Shown: positions 23,834-32,553, numbered from the stretch's first letter. The stretch: DNA of 64,000 nt from Flavonifractor sp. An10 (GCF_002161215.1 NZ_NFMB01000010.1:1-64000); one strand, 5' to 3'. Notes: generated by a model from the sequence alone, not told the origin. Made by a program: numbers and translations.

Positions 23834-24418
23834 ATGGCAGACCAGTACCCCTTCTTCGCCTATCTCTCCCGCATGCGGTACATCAACCGCTGGGGGCTGA
23901 TGCGCAACACGGTTCAGGAGAATATCCAGGAGCACTCCCACATGGTGGCTGTGCTGGCCCACGCCCTGGCGGTGATCCGGCGGGACGTGCTGGGCGGGGA
24001 AGCCGACCCGGGGCTGGCCGCCGCCGCCGCCCTGTACCACGACGCGCCGGAGATCCTCACCGGCGACCTGCCCACCCCCATCAAGTACTACAACCCGGAC
24101 ATCCGGGACGCCTACAAGGAGGTGGAGCAGTTCTCCGCCCGCAAGCTGCTGGACATGCTGCCGGAATCCCTGCGCCCCGCCTTCGACCCCCTGCTGCGGG
24201 AGGACTACGACCCCGAGCTCCGGAGGCTGGTGAAGGCCGCCGACAAGCTCTCCGCCTACATCAAGTGCGTGGAGGAGCTCAAGGCGGGCAACGGCGAGTT
24301 CCGGCAGGCCGCGGAGCAGACCCTGGAGGCCCTGAAGGGCTATGAGCTGCCCGAGCTGGACTATTTCATGGAGCACTTCCTGCCCGCCTTCGGGCTGACC
24401 CTGGACGAACTGCAATAG
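23834..24418 (+). CDS. yfbR: YfbR-like 5'-deoxynucleotidase (HD domain)
   Basis: Dephosphorylates deoxyribonucleoside 5'-monophosphates, contributing to nucleotide-pool control. The 194-residue protein matches the family closely: ENIQEHSHMVAVLAHALA (metal His), LYHDAPEILTGDLPTPIKYY (HD pair), ADKLSAYIKCVEELKAGN and YFMEHFLPAF. All expected metal ligands are present. AGGAGG lies upstream of the ATG. It stands alone, followed by a 173-bp non-coding stretch. Confidence 0.93.
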   Translation: MADQYPFFAYLSRMRYINRWGLMRNTVQENIQEHSHMVAVLAHALAVIRRDVLGGEADPGLAAAAALYHDAPEILTGDLPTPIKYYNPDIRDAYKEVEQFSARKLLDMLPESLRPAFDPLLREDYDPELRRLVKAADKLSAYIKCVEELKAGNGEFRQAAEQTLEALKGYELPELDYFMEHFLPAFGLTLDELQ

Positions 24419-24591
24419 AAGCGCGGAGCCGTCGTGAGCAGCCCGGATGGACCGGAGCGAGGGCGAAAACCCAGCTCCGCACAGCGGGGCGGTTGGAGCC
24501 CGAGACGGAGGGAAGCCGGGCGTCGCGAACAGGCGCAGCGTGACAGCCCAAGCCTTACATACCGCAGAAAAAACAAAGGAGCTGTTTACTT
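24419..24591. other. Non-coding spacer rich in inverted repeats
   Basis: Between yfbR and the ACT-domain gene. Contains GGAGC/GCTCC enclosing GGG/CCC, GCTCCGC/GCGGGGC, and other GC-rich stems, but no ORF with a ribosome site and no recognisable RNA family. No T-rich terminator follows yfbR. The end (GGAGCTGTTT) supplies the ribosome site of the next gene. Confidence 0.4.
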
Positions 24592-24861
24592 ATGAGAGCC
24601 ATCGTCACCGTTCTGGGCAAAGACCGGGTGGGCATCATGTCCCTGGTGTGCGCCCTGCTGGCCCAGCACAACGTCAACATCCTGGACATCAGCCAGACCA
24701 TCCTCCAGGAGGACTTCACCATGGTCATGCTGGTGGATGCCGGCGCCTGCGACATCCCCTTCGGCCAGCTGGCCGCCCTGCTGGAGCAGGAGGGCAGGGA
24801 GCAGAACCTGGATATCCGGGCCCAGCGGGAGGATATCTTCAACGCCATGCACAGAATTTAA
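24592..24861 (+). CDS. ACT domain protein (UPF0237)
   Basis: 89-residue protein consisting of one ACT domain (VTVLGKDRVGIMSLVCALLA then INILD-type second strand), a ligand-binding module usually sensing amino acids. In many Firmicutes this small gene is directly upstream of the UPF0210 gene, as here, so the two products probably work together; the reaction is unknown. AAAGGAG precedes the ATG by 10 nt. Confidence 0.88.
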   Translation: MRAIVTVLGKDRVGIMSLVCALLAQHNVNILDISQTILQEDFTMVMLVDAGACDIPFGQLAALLEQEGREQNLDIRAQREDIFNAMHRI

Positions 24862-24872
24862 GGTGAGCACCC

Positions 24873-24959
24873 ATGATTAACACCAATGAGATTTTAGATA
24901 CCATCCACATGATCGACCAGCAGCACCTGGACATCCGCACCATTGCCCCACAGGGCTGA
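24873..24959 (+). pseudogene. Truncated 5' copy of the UPF0210 gene
   Basis: ATG and 28 codons identical to the start of the UPF0210 gene except one His/Arg change, ending at TGA inside inserted DNA. It occupies the normal position 11 bp after the ACT gene and keeps the original ATG and an AAGGTGAG site. The homology stops abruptly at 24944. It is a left-over end, not a functional gene, though a 28-residue peptide could still be translated. Confidence 0.85.
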
Positions 24960-25179
24960 CGCCCTGCGGGAACCCCGTTTTTTTACTTCCTCGGGGCAAG
25001 TGAATTGCCCCTGCGGCAAGATTTTGGCCCGGGGCCAAAATGCTTGTACGCGCCACCCGGCGCGTCCCCGCTTCGCGGGTGCCAGTTCTGTGCAGGAGGA
25101 TTTGACTTTGATTAACACCAATGAGATTTTAGATACCATCCGCATGATCGACCAGCAGCACCTGGACATCCGCACCATT
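24874..25179 (+). repeat. 71-bp direct repeat bracketing an inserted element
   Basis: 24874-24944 and 25109-25179 match at 70 of 71 positions (one A/G difference). The intervening 164 bp is a structured element. The repeat is the first part of the UPF0210 coding sequence, so the duplication keeps a complete gene downstream of the insert. Confidence 0.9.
24945..25107 (+). repeat. Structured element, family C, left copy
   Basis: Holds GGGG/CCCC around the loop CAAGTGAATTG (24997-25007), a hairpin ATTTTGGCCC/GGGCCAAAAT, the word GTACG, CGCC/GGCG, and CCCCGC/GCGGG. The right copy (26467-26623, inverted) keeps the same order with different paired bases (GGGC/GCCC and GTTTTCGC/GCGAAAAC) and the identical loop. 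Its right end provides AGGAGG for the restored UPF0210 start. No ORF. Confidence 0.75.
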
Positions 25180-26466
25180 ACTATGGGCATCTCCCTGCTG
25201 GACTGCGCCGATCCCGACCCCAAGGCCGCCTGCCAGAAGATCTACGACAAGATCACCCGCCGGGCCGAGCACCTGGTGGCCACCGGCGAGGCCATCGAGC
25301 GGGAATTCGGCATCCCTATCGTCAACAAGCGCATCTCCGTCACCCCCATGGCCCTGGTGGCCGGCGCGTCGGAGACCAGCAGCTATGTCCCCTTCGCCGT
25401 GGCCATGGACAGCGCCGCGAAAACCGCCGGCGTGGACTTCATCGGCGGCTTCTCCGCCCTGGTGCAGAAGGGGGCCACCCCGGCGGATCGGAAGCTCATC
25501 TCCTCCATCCCCGAGGCCCTGGCCATCACCGACTATGTGTGCTCCTCGGTCAACGTGGGCTCCACCAAGGCGGGCATCAACATGAACGCCGTGGGCGTCA
25601 TGGGCCGCATCATCAAGGAGACGGCGGAGCGCACCGCCGAGCGGGGCGGCTTCGGCTGCGCCAAGCTGGTGGTGTTCTGCAACGCCGTGGAGGACAACCC
25701 CTTCATGGCCGGCGCCTTCCACGGCGTGGGGGAGCCGGACTGCATCATCAACGTGGGCGTGTCCGGCCCCGGCGTGGTCTATCACGCCCTCCAGGCCGTG
25801 AAGGGCCAGTCCTTCGACGTGGTGGCCGAGACCGTGAAAAAGACCGCCTTCCGCATCACCCGCATGGGCCAGCTGGTGGCCCAGGAGGCCAGCCGCCGGC
25901 TGGGCGTGCCCTTCGGCATCGTGGATCTCTCCCTGGCCCCCACCCCCGCCGTGGGCGACTCCGTGGCCCGCATCCTGGAGGAGATGGGCCTGGAGACCTG
26001 CGGCACCCACGGCACCACCGCCGCCCTGGCCCTGCTCAACGACGCGGTGAAGAAGGGGGGCGTCATGGCCTCCTCCCATGTGGGCGGCCTGTCCGGCGCC
26101 TTCATCCCCGTCAGCGAGGACGAGGGCATGATCGCCGCCGCCCGCTCGGGGGCCCTCCACCTGGACAAGCTGGAGGCCATGACCTGCGTCTGCTCCGTGG
26201 GCCTGGACATGATCGCCGTCCCCGGCGACACCTCCGCCGCCACCCTCTCCGCCATCATCGCCGACGAGGCCGCCATCGGCATGGTCAACTCCAAAACCAC
26301 CGCCGTGCGCATCATCCCCGCCCCCGGCAAGGTGGTGGGGGACACGGTGGAGTTCGGCGGCCTGCTGGGCTCCGCCCCCGTCATGCCCGTCCATCCCGAG
26401 GGCAGCGACGCCTTCATCGCCCGCGGCGGTCGGATCCCCGCGCCGATGCAGAGCCTGAAGAACTGA
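25108..26466 (+). CDS. UPF0210 (DUF711 / PFL) family protein
   Basis: Cytoplasmic protein of 452 residues, conserved and of unknown reaction, related to the DUF711 family. It shows the family's opening [20 protein letters not shown] and internal [19 protein letters not shown] and [21 protein letters not shown], and ends [10 protein letters not shown]. The start is TTG (25108) with AGGAGG 8 nt upstream; both lie at the junction with an inserted element, replacing the ATG left behind at 24873. The 3' end is also a duplicated junction: the stop is TGA here and TAG in the distal remnant at 26657. It pairs with the ACT gene, but the insert now separates them by 246 bp. Confidence 0.9.
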   Translation: MINTNEILDTIRMIDQQHLDIRTITMGISLLDCADPDPKAACQKIYDKITRRAEHLVATGEAIEREFGIPIVNKRISVTPMALVAGASETSSYVPFAVAMDSAAKTAGVDFIGGFSALVQKGATPADRKLISSIPEALAITDYVCSSVNVGSTKAGINMNAVGVMGRIIKETAERTAERGGFGCAKLVVFCNAVEDNPFMAGAFHGVGEPDCIINVGVSGPGVVYHALQAVKGQSFDVVAETVKKTAFRITRMGQLVAQEASRRLGVPFGIVDLSLAPTPAVGDSVARILEEMGLETCGTHGTTAALALLNDAVKKGGVMASSHVGGLSGAFIPVSEDEGMIAAARSGALHLDKLEAMTCVCSVGLDMIAVPGDTSAATLSAIIADEAAIGMVNSKTTAVRIIPAPGKVVGDTVEFGGLLGSAPVMPVHPEGSDAFIARGGRIPAPMQSLKN

Positions 26467-26657
26467 GGCGGCCGCCGCACCCCCCGCCAGCGGCGGGGCG
26501 GCGCTTCGCGCCGTACGAGCGTTTTCGCGCAGCGAAAACCTCGGCGCAGGGCCAATTCACTTGGCCCGAGCAAGTTAAATAGGCCCTTGGGGCCCCGGCC
26601 GGGCCCGCCCGGCTGGGATTGGCCGGATTCCCGCGCCGATGCAGAGCCTGAAGAACT
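26431..26657 (+). repeat. 34-bp direct repeat bracketing a second inserted element
   Basis: 26431-26464 and 26624-26657 match at 33 of 34 positions and encode the last residues of the UPF0210 protein. The distal copy continues into TAG and the gene's old terminator-like palindrome, so it is the original 3' end. The 159 bp between is the inverted family C element. Confidence 0.85.
26467..26623 (-). repeat. Structured element, family C, right copy (inverted)
   Basis: Read on the minus strand it gives AACTTGCTC, GGGC/GCCC around CAAGTGAATTG (plus 26553-26563), TGCG, a hairpin GTTTTCGC/GCGAAAAC, GCTCGTACG, GGCGC/GCGCC, and CCCCGCC/GGCGGGG. It lies opposite to the left copy, so the two frame the UPF0210 gene like inverted repeats. 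No ORF or ribosome site. Confidence 0.75.
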
Positions 26658-26670
26658 AGAGGTGCAAAAA

Positions 26671-26695
26671 TACGCCCCGTCCGGTGGACGGAGCG
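26671..26695 (+). terminator. Imperfect terminator-like palindrome after the UPF0210 remnant
   Basis: ACGCCCCGTCC and GGACGGAGCG pair around GGT. It resembles the intact terminator at 26911-26937 on the far side of the next structured element, as if one palindrome had been duplicated around that insert. Confidence 0.5.
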
Positions 26696-26701
26696 CCAGG
26701 C

Positions 26702-26906
26702 TGTCGAAAAACCTCCCGCGAAGGAGAGCCTCGCAGAGTTCCTGCGGCCGCAGCCGCAGGAATCAAATCAAAATCCGTCATTTCCGGCGACATGTGCGTC
26801 GGAAATGACACTTCTCATGGTGGAAGGGGTGACTTTTTCGCAAGAAAACGAACCCCTTCCACCATGCAATCTTTCTCGAAAAAGCGGCTTTGCCGCTTTT
26901 TCGACA
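26702..26906 (+). repeat. Structured repeat, family A, copy 3 (full length)
   Basis: 205 bp bounded by TGTCGAAAAA and TTTTTCGACA. Order: small hairpin CTCC/GGAG, AGCCTCGCAGAGTT, stem I (TTCCTGCGGC/GCCGCAGGAA), ATCAAATCAAAATCCG, stem II (CATTTCCG/CGGAAATG, inner CG/CG, loop ACATGTG), ACACTTCT, stem III (CATGGTGGAAGGGG/CCCCTTCCACCATG, tip TTTTC-GCAA-GAAAA), then AAAAAGCGGC/GCCGCTTTTT. It lies between the convergent ends of the UPF0210 and P-type-like genes. Confidence 0.85.
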
Positions 26907-26910
26907 CGCT

Positions 26911-26941
26911 GACGCCCCGTCCATCGGACGGGGCGTCGTTT
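26911..26941. terminator. Terminator between convergent genes
   Basis: GACGCCCCGTCC and GGACGGGGCGTC pair around ATC and are followed by GTTTTT on the plus strand. It sits 9 bp from the stop codon of the P-type-like gene and may serve the plus strand mainly. Confidence 0.8.
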
Positions 26942-26945
26942 TTGC

Positions 26946-29120
26946 TCAATACTTGTTCACCATGCCGGCGATCAGCGGGGTGGGCACCAGCCACATCACC
27001 AGGAACACCAGCAGGTTGACGGCGGAGAGGGACGAGTAGGAGCACACAAAGGTGAGGTAGAAGGCCAGCAGCAGCCCCGCCAGGGCCCCCAGGCAGGCCA
27101 GCACGGCGGAGGTGCGCACCGCCCGGCGGAGCCGGGCCGCCCCCACCACCGCCTCGGAGTAGGGGGCCACCCCCTCCCGGCACAGGACGGCGGTGAGGAT
27201 GTCGCTGTGGCTCTGCTCCTCGCCGGAGAGCTCCACCCGCCGCTCCACCGGCGGGAACTCCATCTTATCCACCGGCAGCTTGAACCGCTGGCGCAGCATG
27301 GCGGGGATCAGGTTGAAGTCCCGGGTGGCCATCACCGGGGTCACCCGGTTTCGGATGAGGCTGTTGAGGGAGGGCTCCAGATTGCCGTGAAGGGTGTAGT
27401 TGAGGGCGAAGATGCCCGCAAGCTCCCCGTCAATGGCGCAGAACACGGCGTTTTTCACATGGAGCCCCTGGGGCAGGGTGATCTCCATGAGTCCCATGAA
27501 GGCCGCCGAGCCCACCAGCACCTGCTGGTTCCGGATCACGGCGGACAGGCCGCCCTCGTAGACCGTCAGCCCGGAGGCCCGGCGGTAGACGCAGCCCTGG
27601 GCCCGCAGCAGATCGTGGAAGATCTTGTCCAGGCCGCAGCCCGAGTCCCGGATCAGGGTGGCGGTGTTGGACACCACCTTGTCCACCGGGAAGTCCCCGA
27701 AGATCTTGATGCCGTTGAGGGAGACGCAGCCCGGCGGGAAGAAGTCGGTGTCGGTGAGCAGGATGCCGCTGCCGCCGGTGGCGGTGACCCCGTCCCAGCC
27801 CGCGATGGCCGCCCCCGACTTGCTCAGGCGGCGGGTCAGGCTCAGCCAGGGCAGGGCGTAGCACAGTCCCCCGGACAGGGAGGTGGAGGCGGTGAGCATG
27901 GCGGACAGGCACCACAGCAGCCGCTCCGGCGCGCCCCGGCCGATGGAGGCCACGACGCTCAGCAGCAGGCAGGCAATGAACAGCAGCGGGCAGATGCGGT
28001 GGAAAATCCGTTCCGCCCCGTCGGCGGCCTGCATCTGCCGGCCGAAGCCGATGGGCTCCCCCGACCACTTGGCGTAGGTGTCCCGTCCGCTCCACTTGCC
28101 CTCGTCCAGGGTCACCAGGTAGGGGTGGGCGGCGGCCGCCGCCGTGCGGCAGGCCAGCCGCTGGGCCCGGCGCTTCCGCCGGGTGCCCCGCATCAGCAGG
28201 AAGATGGCCAGGATGGCCGCCGCGCAGTAGGGCATCTGCCCCTCCCGGGGATCCAGCCGGTACATGGTCAGCGCGTCGGCCAGGGTGGCAGCGCAGGCAA
28301 ACACCAGCAGGGTGTCCATGCCGAATTCCAGCAGCACCAGGCGGAACAGCCCCCGGGCCAGCACGTCGATGCCCACCAGCATGGCCAGCCCCTGGGCCGC
28401 CGAGAGCAGCAGCACCCGCAGCTGGGGGGTGAGGGCGGCGGGATAGGGGAACACATCCACCGTCAGGTACAGGGCGGGAATGAGCAGCAGGAACACCAGC
28501 ACGAGCGGATGCCCAGGGACTTGAGCCCTTGCCGTACCGCCGGGCCAGCTCCGCCGGGGCAGGTCGGGGCGGGGCGGCTGGCGGCGGGGCGGCGCTCCGC
28601 CGGCTCTCGGCGGCTCCTCCTCGTCGGTGCCGGGGATGAACTCCTCCGCCCGGCGCACCTCCTCGTCGTCCTCCTTCCCCTCCTCCTCAAACATGTGGCC
28701 GGCGTAGTCGTCGGCCTTCTGGAGCAGGCGGTTGAGGCCCTCGGCGATGGGGTTGTCCGAGGCGGGCCCCTCCTCGCCGGGGAAGTCCACCACCTTGTCG
28801 TCCCCGTCCTCCTCCGGCGCCTCCTCCGGTTCGGACTCCTCCGGTTCCGAAGGGGGCGGCGGGGCCTTGGGCGGCGGGGCTGGCCTGGGGCCTGCCTCCC
28901 GCTTCCCGGCGGGGAAGTCCACCACCTTGCCGCCGCCCGCCGGCGGAGGCGGCGAGCCCCCTCTGGGCCGGCGCCCCTGCACCGGGAAGGGGATGGTATC
29001 CTCCTTCCAGCGGGTGGGCTTGGGCGGCCCGCCGCCGAACTCCGCCAGAATCTCCTCCAGGGAGAAGTCCTCCGGGCCGGGGGCGCCTGTATTCTGTTTG
29101 TCGTCCCGGTCGTCGGACAT
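26946..29120 (-). CDS. Degenerate P-type ATPase-like membrane protein
   Basis: 724-residue membrane protein of unknown role. The first 190 residues are Pro/Glu-rich and probably disordered. Then come about eight hydrophobic helices (two at 205-265, several at 275-420 and two at the C terminus, 660-724). Between helices the sequence tracks P-type pumps: ATGGSGILLTDTDFFPPG sits where the phosphorylation loop DKTGTLT belongs (DTD at 457-459, so the invariant Lys and TGT are gone), followed by an N-domain-like QQVLVGSAAFMGL and a P-domain-like AVFCAIDGELAGIFAL. It should not form the phospho-enzyme in the usual way. Near residues 190-205 the reading suggests missing C residues (see findings). ATG chosen with AGGTGAG upstream. 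Confidence 0.65.
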   Translation of the reverse strand: MSDDRDDKQNTGAPGPEDFSLEEILAEFGGGPPKPTRWKEDTIPFPVQGRRPRGGSPPPPAGGGKVVDFPAGKREAGPRPAPPPKAPPPPSEPEESEPEEAPEEDGDDKVVDFPGEEGPASDNPIAEGLNRLLQKADDYAGHMFEEEGKEDDEEVRRAEEFIPGTDEEEPPRAGGAPPRRQPPRPDLPRRSWPGGTARAQVPGHPLVLVFLLLIPALYLTVDVFPYPAALTPQLRVLLLSAAQGLAMLVGIDVLARGLFRLVLLEFGMDTLLVFACAATLADALTMYRLDPREGQMPYCAAAILAIFLLMRGTRRKRRAQRLACRTAAAAAHPYLVTLDEGKWSGRDTYAKWSGEPIGFGRQMQAADGAERIFHRICPLLFIACLLLSVVASIGRGAPERLLWCLSAMLTASTSLSGGLCYALPWLSLTRRLSKSGAAIAGWDGVTATGGSGILLTDTDFFPPGCVSLNGIKIFGDFPVDKVVSNTATLIRDSGCGLDKIFHDLLRAQGCVYRRASGLTVYEGGLSAVIRNQQVLVGSAAFMGLMEITLPQGLHVKNAVFCAIDGELAGIFALNYTLHGNLEPSLNSLIRNRVTPVMATRDFNLIPAMLRQRFKLPVDKMEFPPVERRVELSGEEQSHSDILTAVLCREGVAPYSEAVVGAARLRRAVRTSAVLACLGALAGLLLAFYLTFVCSYSSLSAVNLLVFLVMWLVPTPLIAGMVNKY

Positions 29121-29159
29121 GATGCTCACCTGCTTTGCGTGGTGGAATCGGTGGATGAT

Positions 29160-29315
29160 GGGTCGGCCCCTACAGAAGGTACGGAAGCGGTGCTGCAGGG
29201 GCCGCCGCCCTCGGCGGCCCGCCCCGATATGGGGCGCCCGGGCGGCCGCGATTTATCGCGGCCCTACGCCCAGCTTCGTTTGCCGCCTGTAGGGCCGCCA
29301 TACATGGCGGCCGCT
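29160..29315. repeat. Cluster of GTAGGG palindromes
   Basis: Upstream of the P-type-like gene. Includes TGTAGGGCCGCC/GGCGGCCGC (29289-29314), GCGGCCGCGATTTATCGCGG followed by CCCTACG, and GGGGCCGCCG/CGGCGGCCC. The same GTAGGG-stem pattern recurs at 39343, 55203, 55553 and 60167. No promoter could be placed with confidence. Confidence 0.65.
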
Positions 29316-29317
29316 GT

Positions 29318-30085
29318 TCACCCCATTCTTTGCCGGACGGCCTCGTACATCAAAATCGCCGCCGCGGCGGAGGCGTTGAGGGAGTTGAGCCTGCCCTTCA
29401 TGGGTATGCGCACCTTGAAGTCGCACTTCTCCGCCACCAGGCGGCCCATGCCGGTGCCCTCGCTGCCGATGACGATGGCGGCGGGGCCCTTGAGATCCGC
29501 GTCGTAGAGCAGCTGGTCTCCGTCGGCGGCGGTGCCGAACACCCACACCCCCGCCTCCTTCAGCTCGTCCAGCAGGGCGGGCAGATTGGGCACCCGGGCC
29601 ACGGGCACGTGGCTCACCGCGCCGGCGGAGGTCTTTGCCACCACGGCGGTGAGGCCGGCGGAGCGCCGCTTGGGGATGATCACCCCGTGGGCCCCGGCGC
29701 ACTCGGCGGTTCGGATCACCGCCCCCAGGTTGTGGGGGTCGGAGAGCTCGTCGCACACCACGATCAGGGGGGGCTCCCCCTTCTCCCTCGCGGCGTTGAG
29801 GATGTCGTCCACGCTGGCGTACTCCCGCACCGCCGCCAGGGCGATCACCCCCTGGTGGGAGTGGGTGCGGCTCATGCCGTCCAGCTTGCGCCGGTCGCAC
29901 TCCACCACCACGATGCCCCTGGAGCGGGCCGTGGAGGCGATGTGCCCCAGGGCGGAGTCGGTCTCCCCCCTGGCCAGATAGATCTTGTCCACGGGCGTCC
30001 CCGCCCGCAGGGCCTCGATCACCGCATTGCGGCCCTCGATGATGCCGTCGGCCTCCGCCTCCAGATTGGGCCTGCGCTCCTTCAT
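29318..30085 (-). CDS. rlmB: 23S rRNA/tRNA 2'-O-methyltransferase (RlmB/TrmH type)
   Basis: SPOUT-fold methyltransferase expected to methylate a 2'-OH in 23S rRNA. The 255-residue protein has an N-terminal substrate-binding domain (IIEGRNAVIEALRAG, residues 14-28) and the three SpoU motifs: DPHNLGAVIRTAECAG, VIGSEGTGMGRLV and IPMKGRLNSLNASAAAAILMYE, the last carrying the SAM knot. The ATG has GAGGAAG upstream; a longer frame reaches back 30 codons without a ribosome site. In other Firmicutes this gene follows cysS and mrnC; here it is alone and divergent from ftsH. Confidence 0.92.
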   Translation of the reverse strand: MKERRPNLEAEADGIIEGRNAVIEALRAGTPVDKIYLARGETDSALGHIASTARSRGIVVVECDRRKLDGMSRTHSHQGVIALAAVREYASVDDILNAAREKGEPPLIVVCDELSDPHNLGAVIRTAECAGAHGVIIPKRRSAGLTAVVAKTSAGAVSHVPVARVPNLPALLDELKEAGVWVFGTAADGDQLLYDADLKGPAAIVIGSEGTGMGRLVAEKCDFKVRIPMKGRLNSLNASAAAAILMYEAVRQRMG

Positions 30086-30239
30086 GCTTCCTCTTCCTTC
30101 CTCTTGTCCGTTTATCTCCTTCAGTATACCACAACCGCCCGGATCAAAAAAGCCAAAATTGCCGGAAATCCGCAAAAAGCGGCCGTCGGTTTCCGTCGGC
30201 TTTTCATAGAAAGTTTACAGGTTTTGCCCACCCCCTTTC

Positions 30240-30268
30240 TTGTTTTTTCCCCCGCCTTGTGCTATAAC
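30240..30268 (+). promoter_or_regulatory. ftsH promoter
   Basis: TTGTTT and TATAAC are separated by 17 bp, about 45 bp ahead of the ftsH start codon in an AT-richer intergenic stretch. Confidence 0.65.
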
Positions 30269-30318
30269 TATATTATTACTTCGGACGAAACTGTTTCCCA
30301 TCAAGGAGGAACTCTACC

Positions 30319-32547
30319 TTGAACCCCAATCAGAACAACAACCGGGGAAACGGCGGCAACAAGCGCAACGTGACCGCCATTGTCTCGGTTCTGCTGTGGG
30401 CCCTGGTGCTCACCCTGCTGGTCAACGTGGCCACCTCCCGGTTCCAGCAGGCCAACTCCGTGGAGGTGCTCTACGGCCAGTTCCGCGACCTGGTCATGGA
30501 CGGCGTGGTGGACTCGGTGCTCATGGAGAGCGACCGGTACACCTTCACCCTCAAGGAGGGGTACACCCTCCAGTTTGACGACGATGGCAACGTGGAGGCG
30601 GTGAAGGAGGACGGCCAGACCAGCTCCGCCGATACCTCCGGTGGAGAAAGCGGCGGCACCGGCGGCGAGACCACCGGAGGCCAGCTGGATCTCCCCGTGC
30701 TGGAGGGGCTCACCCCCATCCAGGGCGGCGCCTCCGGGCAGAGCGTCGGCGGCACGTCGTCCTCCTCCTCCGTGGTCTACTTCTGCGCCCCCCTGAATGA
30801 CTCCAGCCTGCTCACCCTGCTGGAGGAGCAGGGCATCACCCAGTACGGCACCGAATATGTGGAGCCCATGAATCCCATCATCTCCCTGCTGGTGTCCTGG
30901 GTGCTGCCCATGGTGATCATCATGGTGGCCTTCTCCCTGCTCATGCGGGGCATGGCCGGCAAGATGGGCGGCGGCATCGGCAACCTGGGCAAGTCCAACG
31001 CCAAGGTGTACGTGGAGAAAAAGACCGGCGTCACCTTCCGGGATGTGGCCGGTCAGGACGAGGCCAAGGAGTCCCTGGTGGAGATCATCGACTTCCTCCA
31101 CAACCCCCAGAAGTACACCGAGATCGGCGCCAAGCTGCCCAAGGGCGCCCTGCTGGTGGGCCCGCCGGGCACCGGCAAGACCCTGCTTGCCAAGGCCGTG
31201 GCCGGCGAGGCCAACGTGCCCTTCTTCTCCATCTCCGGCTCCGACTTCGTGGAGATGTTCGTGGGCATGGGCGCGGCCCGCGTCCGCGACCTGTTCAAGG
31301 AGGCCAGCAAGATGGCCCCCTGCATCGTGTTCATCGACGAGATCGACACCATCGGCAAGTCCCGCGACAACCGCATGGGCGGCAACGACGAGCGGGAGCA
31401 GACCCTGAATCAGCTGCTGGCCGAGATGGACGGCTTCGACCCCACCAAGGGCGTCATTCTGCTGGCCGCCACCAACCGGCCGGAGGTGCTGGATCAGGCC
31501 CTGCTGCGGCCCGGCCGCTTCGACCGGCGCATCACGGTGGATCGGCCCAACCTGGCCGGCCGCCTGGCCACCCTCCAGGTGCACACCCGCAACATCCGCC
31601 TGGCCGACGACGTGGATCTGAAAAAGGTGGCCCTGGCCACCGCCGGCGCCGTGGGCGCCGATCTGGCCAACCTGGTGAACGAGGCCGCCCTCCGGGCCGT
31701 GCGCCTGGGCCGCAAGGCGGTGAACCAGGAGGATCTGCTCACCGCCTTCGAGCTGGTCATCGCCGGCGCGGAGAAGAAGGGCAGCGTCCTCAGTGAGTTT
31801 GAGAAGAAGCTGGTGGCCTATCACGAGGTGGGCCACGCCATGGTGGCCTACAAGCAGAAGCACGCCGAGCCGGTGAGCAAGATCACCATCGTGCCCCACA
31901 CCCAGGGGGCCCTGGGCTACACCCTCCACCTGCCGGAGGAGGACAAGCACCTGCACACCAAGGACGAGCTGCTGGCCCAGATCACCGTCTCCATGGGCGG
32001 CCGCGTGGCTGAGGAGCTGGTGCTGCACACCATGACCAACGGCGCGGCCCAGGACATCCAGGACGCCACCAGCATCGCCCGCAACATGGTGGCCATGTTC
32101 GGCATGAGCGACGAGTTCGGCATGATGGCCCTGGCCTCCCGCCGCAACCAGTACCTGGACGGCGGCTACGGCATCGACTGCGCCCAGGACACCGCCGCCG
32201 CCATGGACAGGGCGGTGCGGGATCTGATCGACTCCTGCTACAAAAAGGCCACCGAAATCCTCTCGGCCAGCCGGGAGGACATGGACAAGGTGGTGGCCTA
32301 CCTGCTGGAGAAGGAGACCATCACCGGCCCCGAGATGGTTGCCATTCTGGAGGGCCGGGATCCCGCCCTGGCGGACAACTTCCCCGACCGGGAGAGCAAA
32401 AAGGAGGAGCCCAAGCCGGCCTCCCAGCCCGCCGCCCCCATTCCTCTGGGCGGCGACACCCAGCCCGGGCAGGAGGAGCCCCCTAAGACGGAGCCCCCTC
32501 AGGAGAACGGAACCGACTTCGGCCCCGAGGGCAAGCCCAAGGAATAA
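30319..32547 (+). CDS. ftsH: ATP-dependent zinc metalloprotease FtsH
   Basis: Membrane-bound hexameric AAA+ protease that degrades misassembled membrane and regulatory proteins. The 742-residue protein has an N-terminal membrane helix (16-38), an extracytoplasmic domain with a Ser/Gly-rich insert (about 95-140), a second helix (about 190-213), Walker A GPPGTGKT at 281-288, Walker [10 protein letters not shown], the arginine-finger helix RPGRFDR, and the zinc site HEVGH at 502-506 where most FtsH have HEAGH. The C-terminal tail is Pro/Glu-rich. The TTG start has AAGGAGGA at the right distance. A strong terminator follows. Confidence 0.96.
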   Translation: MNPNQNNNRGNGGNKRNVTAIVSVLLWALVLTLLVNVATSRFQQANSVEVLYGQFRDLVMDGVVDSVLMESDRYTFTLKEGYTLQFDDDGNVEAVKEDGQTSSADTSGGESGGTGGETTGGQLDLPVLEGLTPIQGGASGQSVGGTSSSSSVVYFCAPLNDSSLLTLLEEQGITQYGTEYVEPMNPIISLLVSWVLPMVIIMVAFSLLMRGMAGKMGGGIGNLGKSNAKVYVEKKTGVTFRDVAGQDEAKESLVEIIDFLHNPQKYTEIGAKLPKGALLVGPPGTGKTLLAKAVAGEANVPFFSISGSDFVEMFVGMGAARVRDLFKEASKMAPCIVFIDEIDTIGKSRDNRMGGNDEREQTLNQLLAEMDGFDPTKGVILLAATNRPEVLDQALLRPGRFDRRITVDRPNLAGRLATLQVHTRNIRLADDVDLKKVALATAGAVGADLANLVNEAALRAVRLGRKAVNQEDLLTAFELVIAGAEKKGSVLSEFEKKLVAYHEVGHAMVAYKQKHAEPVSKITIVPHTQGALGYTLHLPEEDKHLHTKDELLAQITVSMGGRVAEELVLHTMTNGAAQDIQDATSIARNMVAMFGMSDEFGMMALASRRNQYLDGGYGIDCAQDTAAAMDRAVRDLIDSCYKKATEILSASREDMDKVVAYLLEKETITGPEMVAILEGRDPALADNFPDRESKKEEPKPASQPAAPIPLGGDTQPGQEEPPKTEPPQENGTDFGPEGKPKE

Positions 32548-32553
32548 ACGTAA

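Noticed and set aside
24419-24591. tRNA or other known RNA gene
   Set aside because: No cloverleaf, anticodon stem or CCA-type acceptor end could be drawn; only scattered GC stems.
24945-26623. Composite transposon carrying the UPF0210 gene
   Set aside because: The inverted structured elements frame the gene, but each is separately bracketed by a duplication of the gene's own end, which fits two independent insertions at one locus better than joint movement.
26946-29120. Functional metal-transporting P-type ATPase
   Set aside because: The DKTGT motif is missing (DTD instead), so transport by the usual cycle cannot be claimed.
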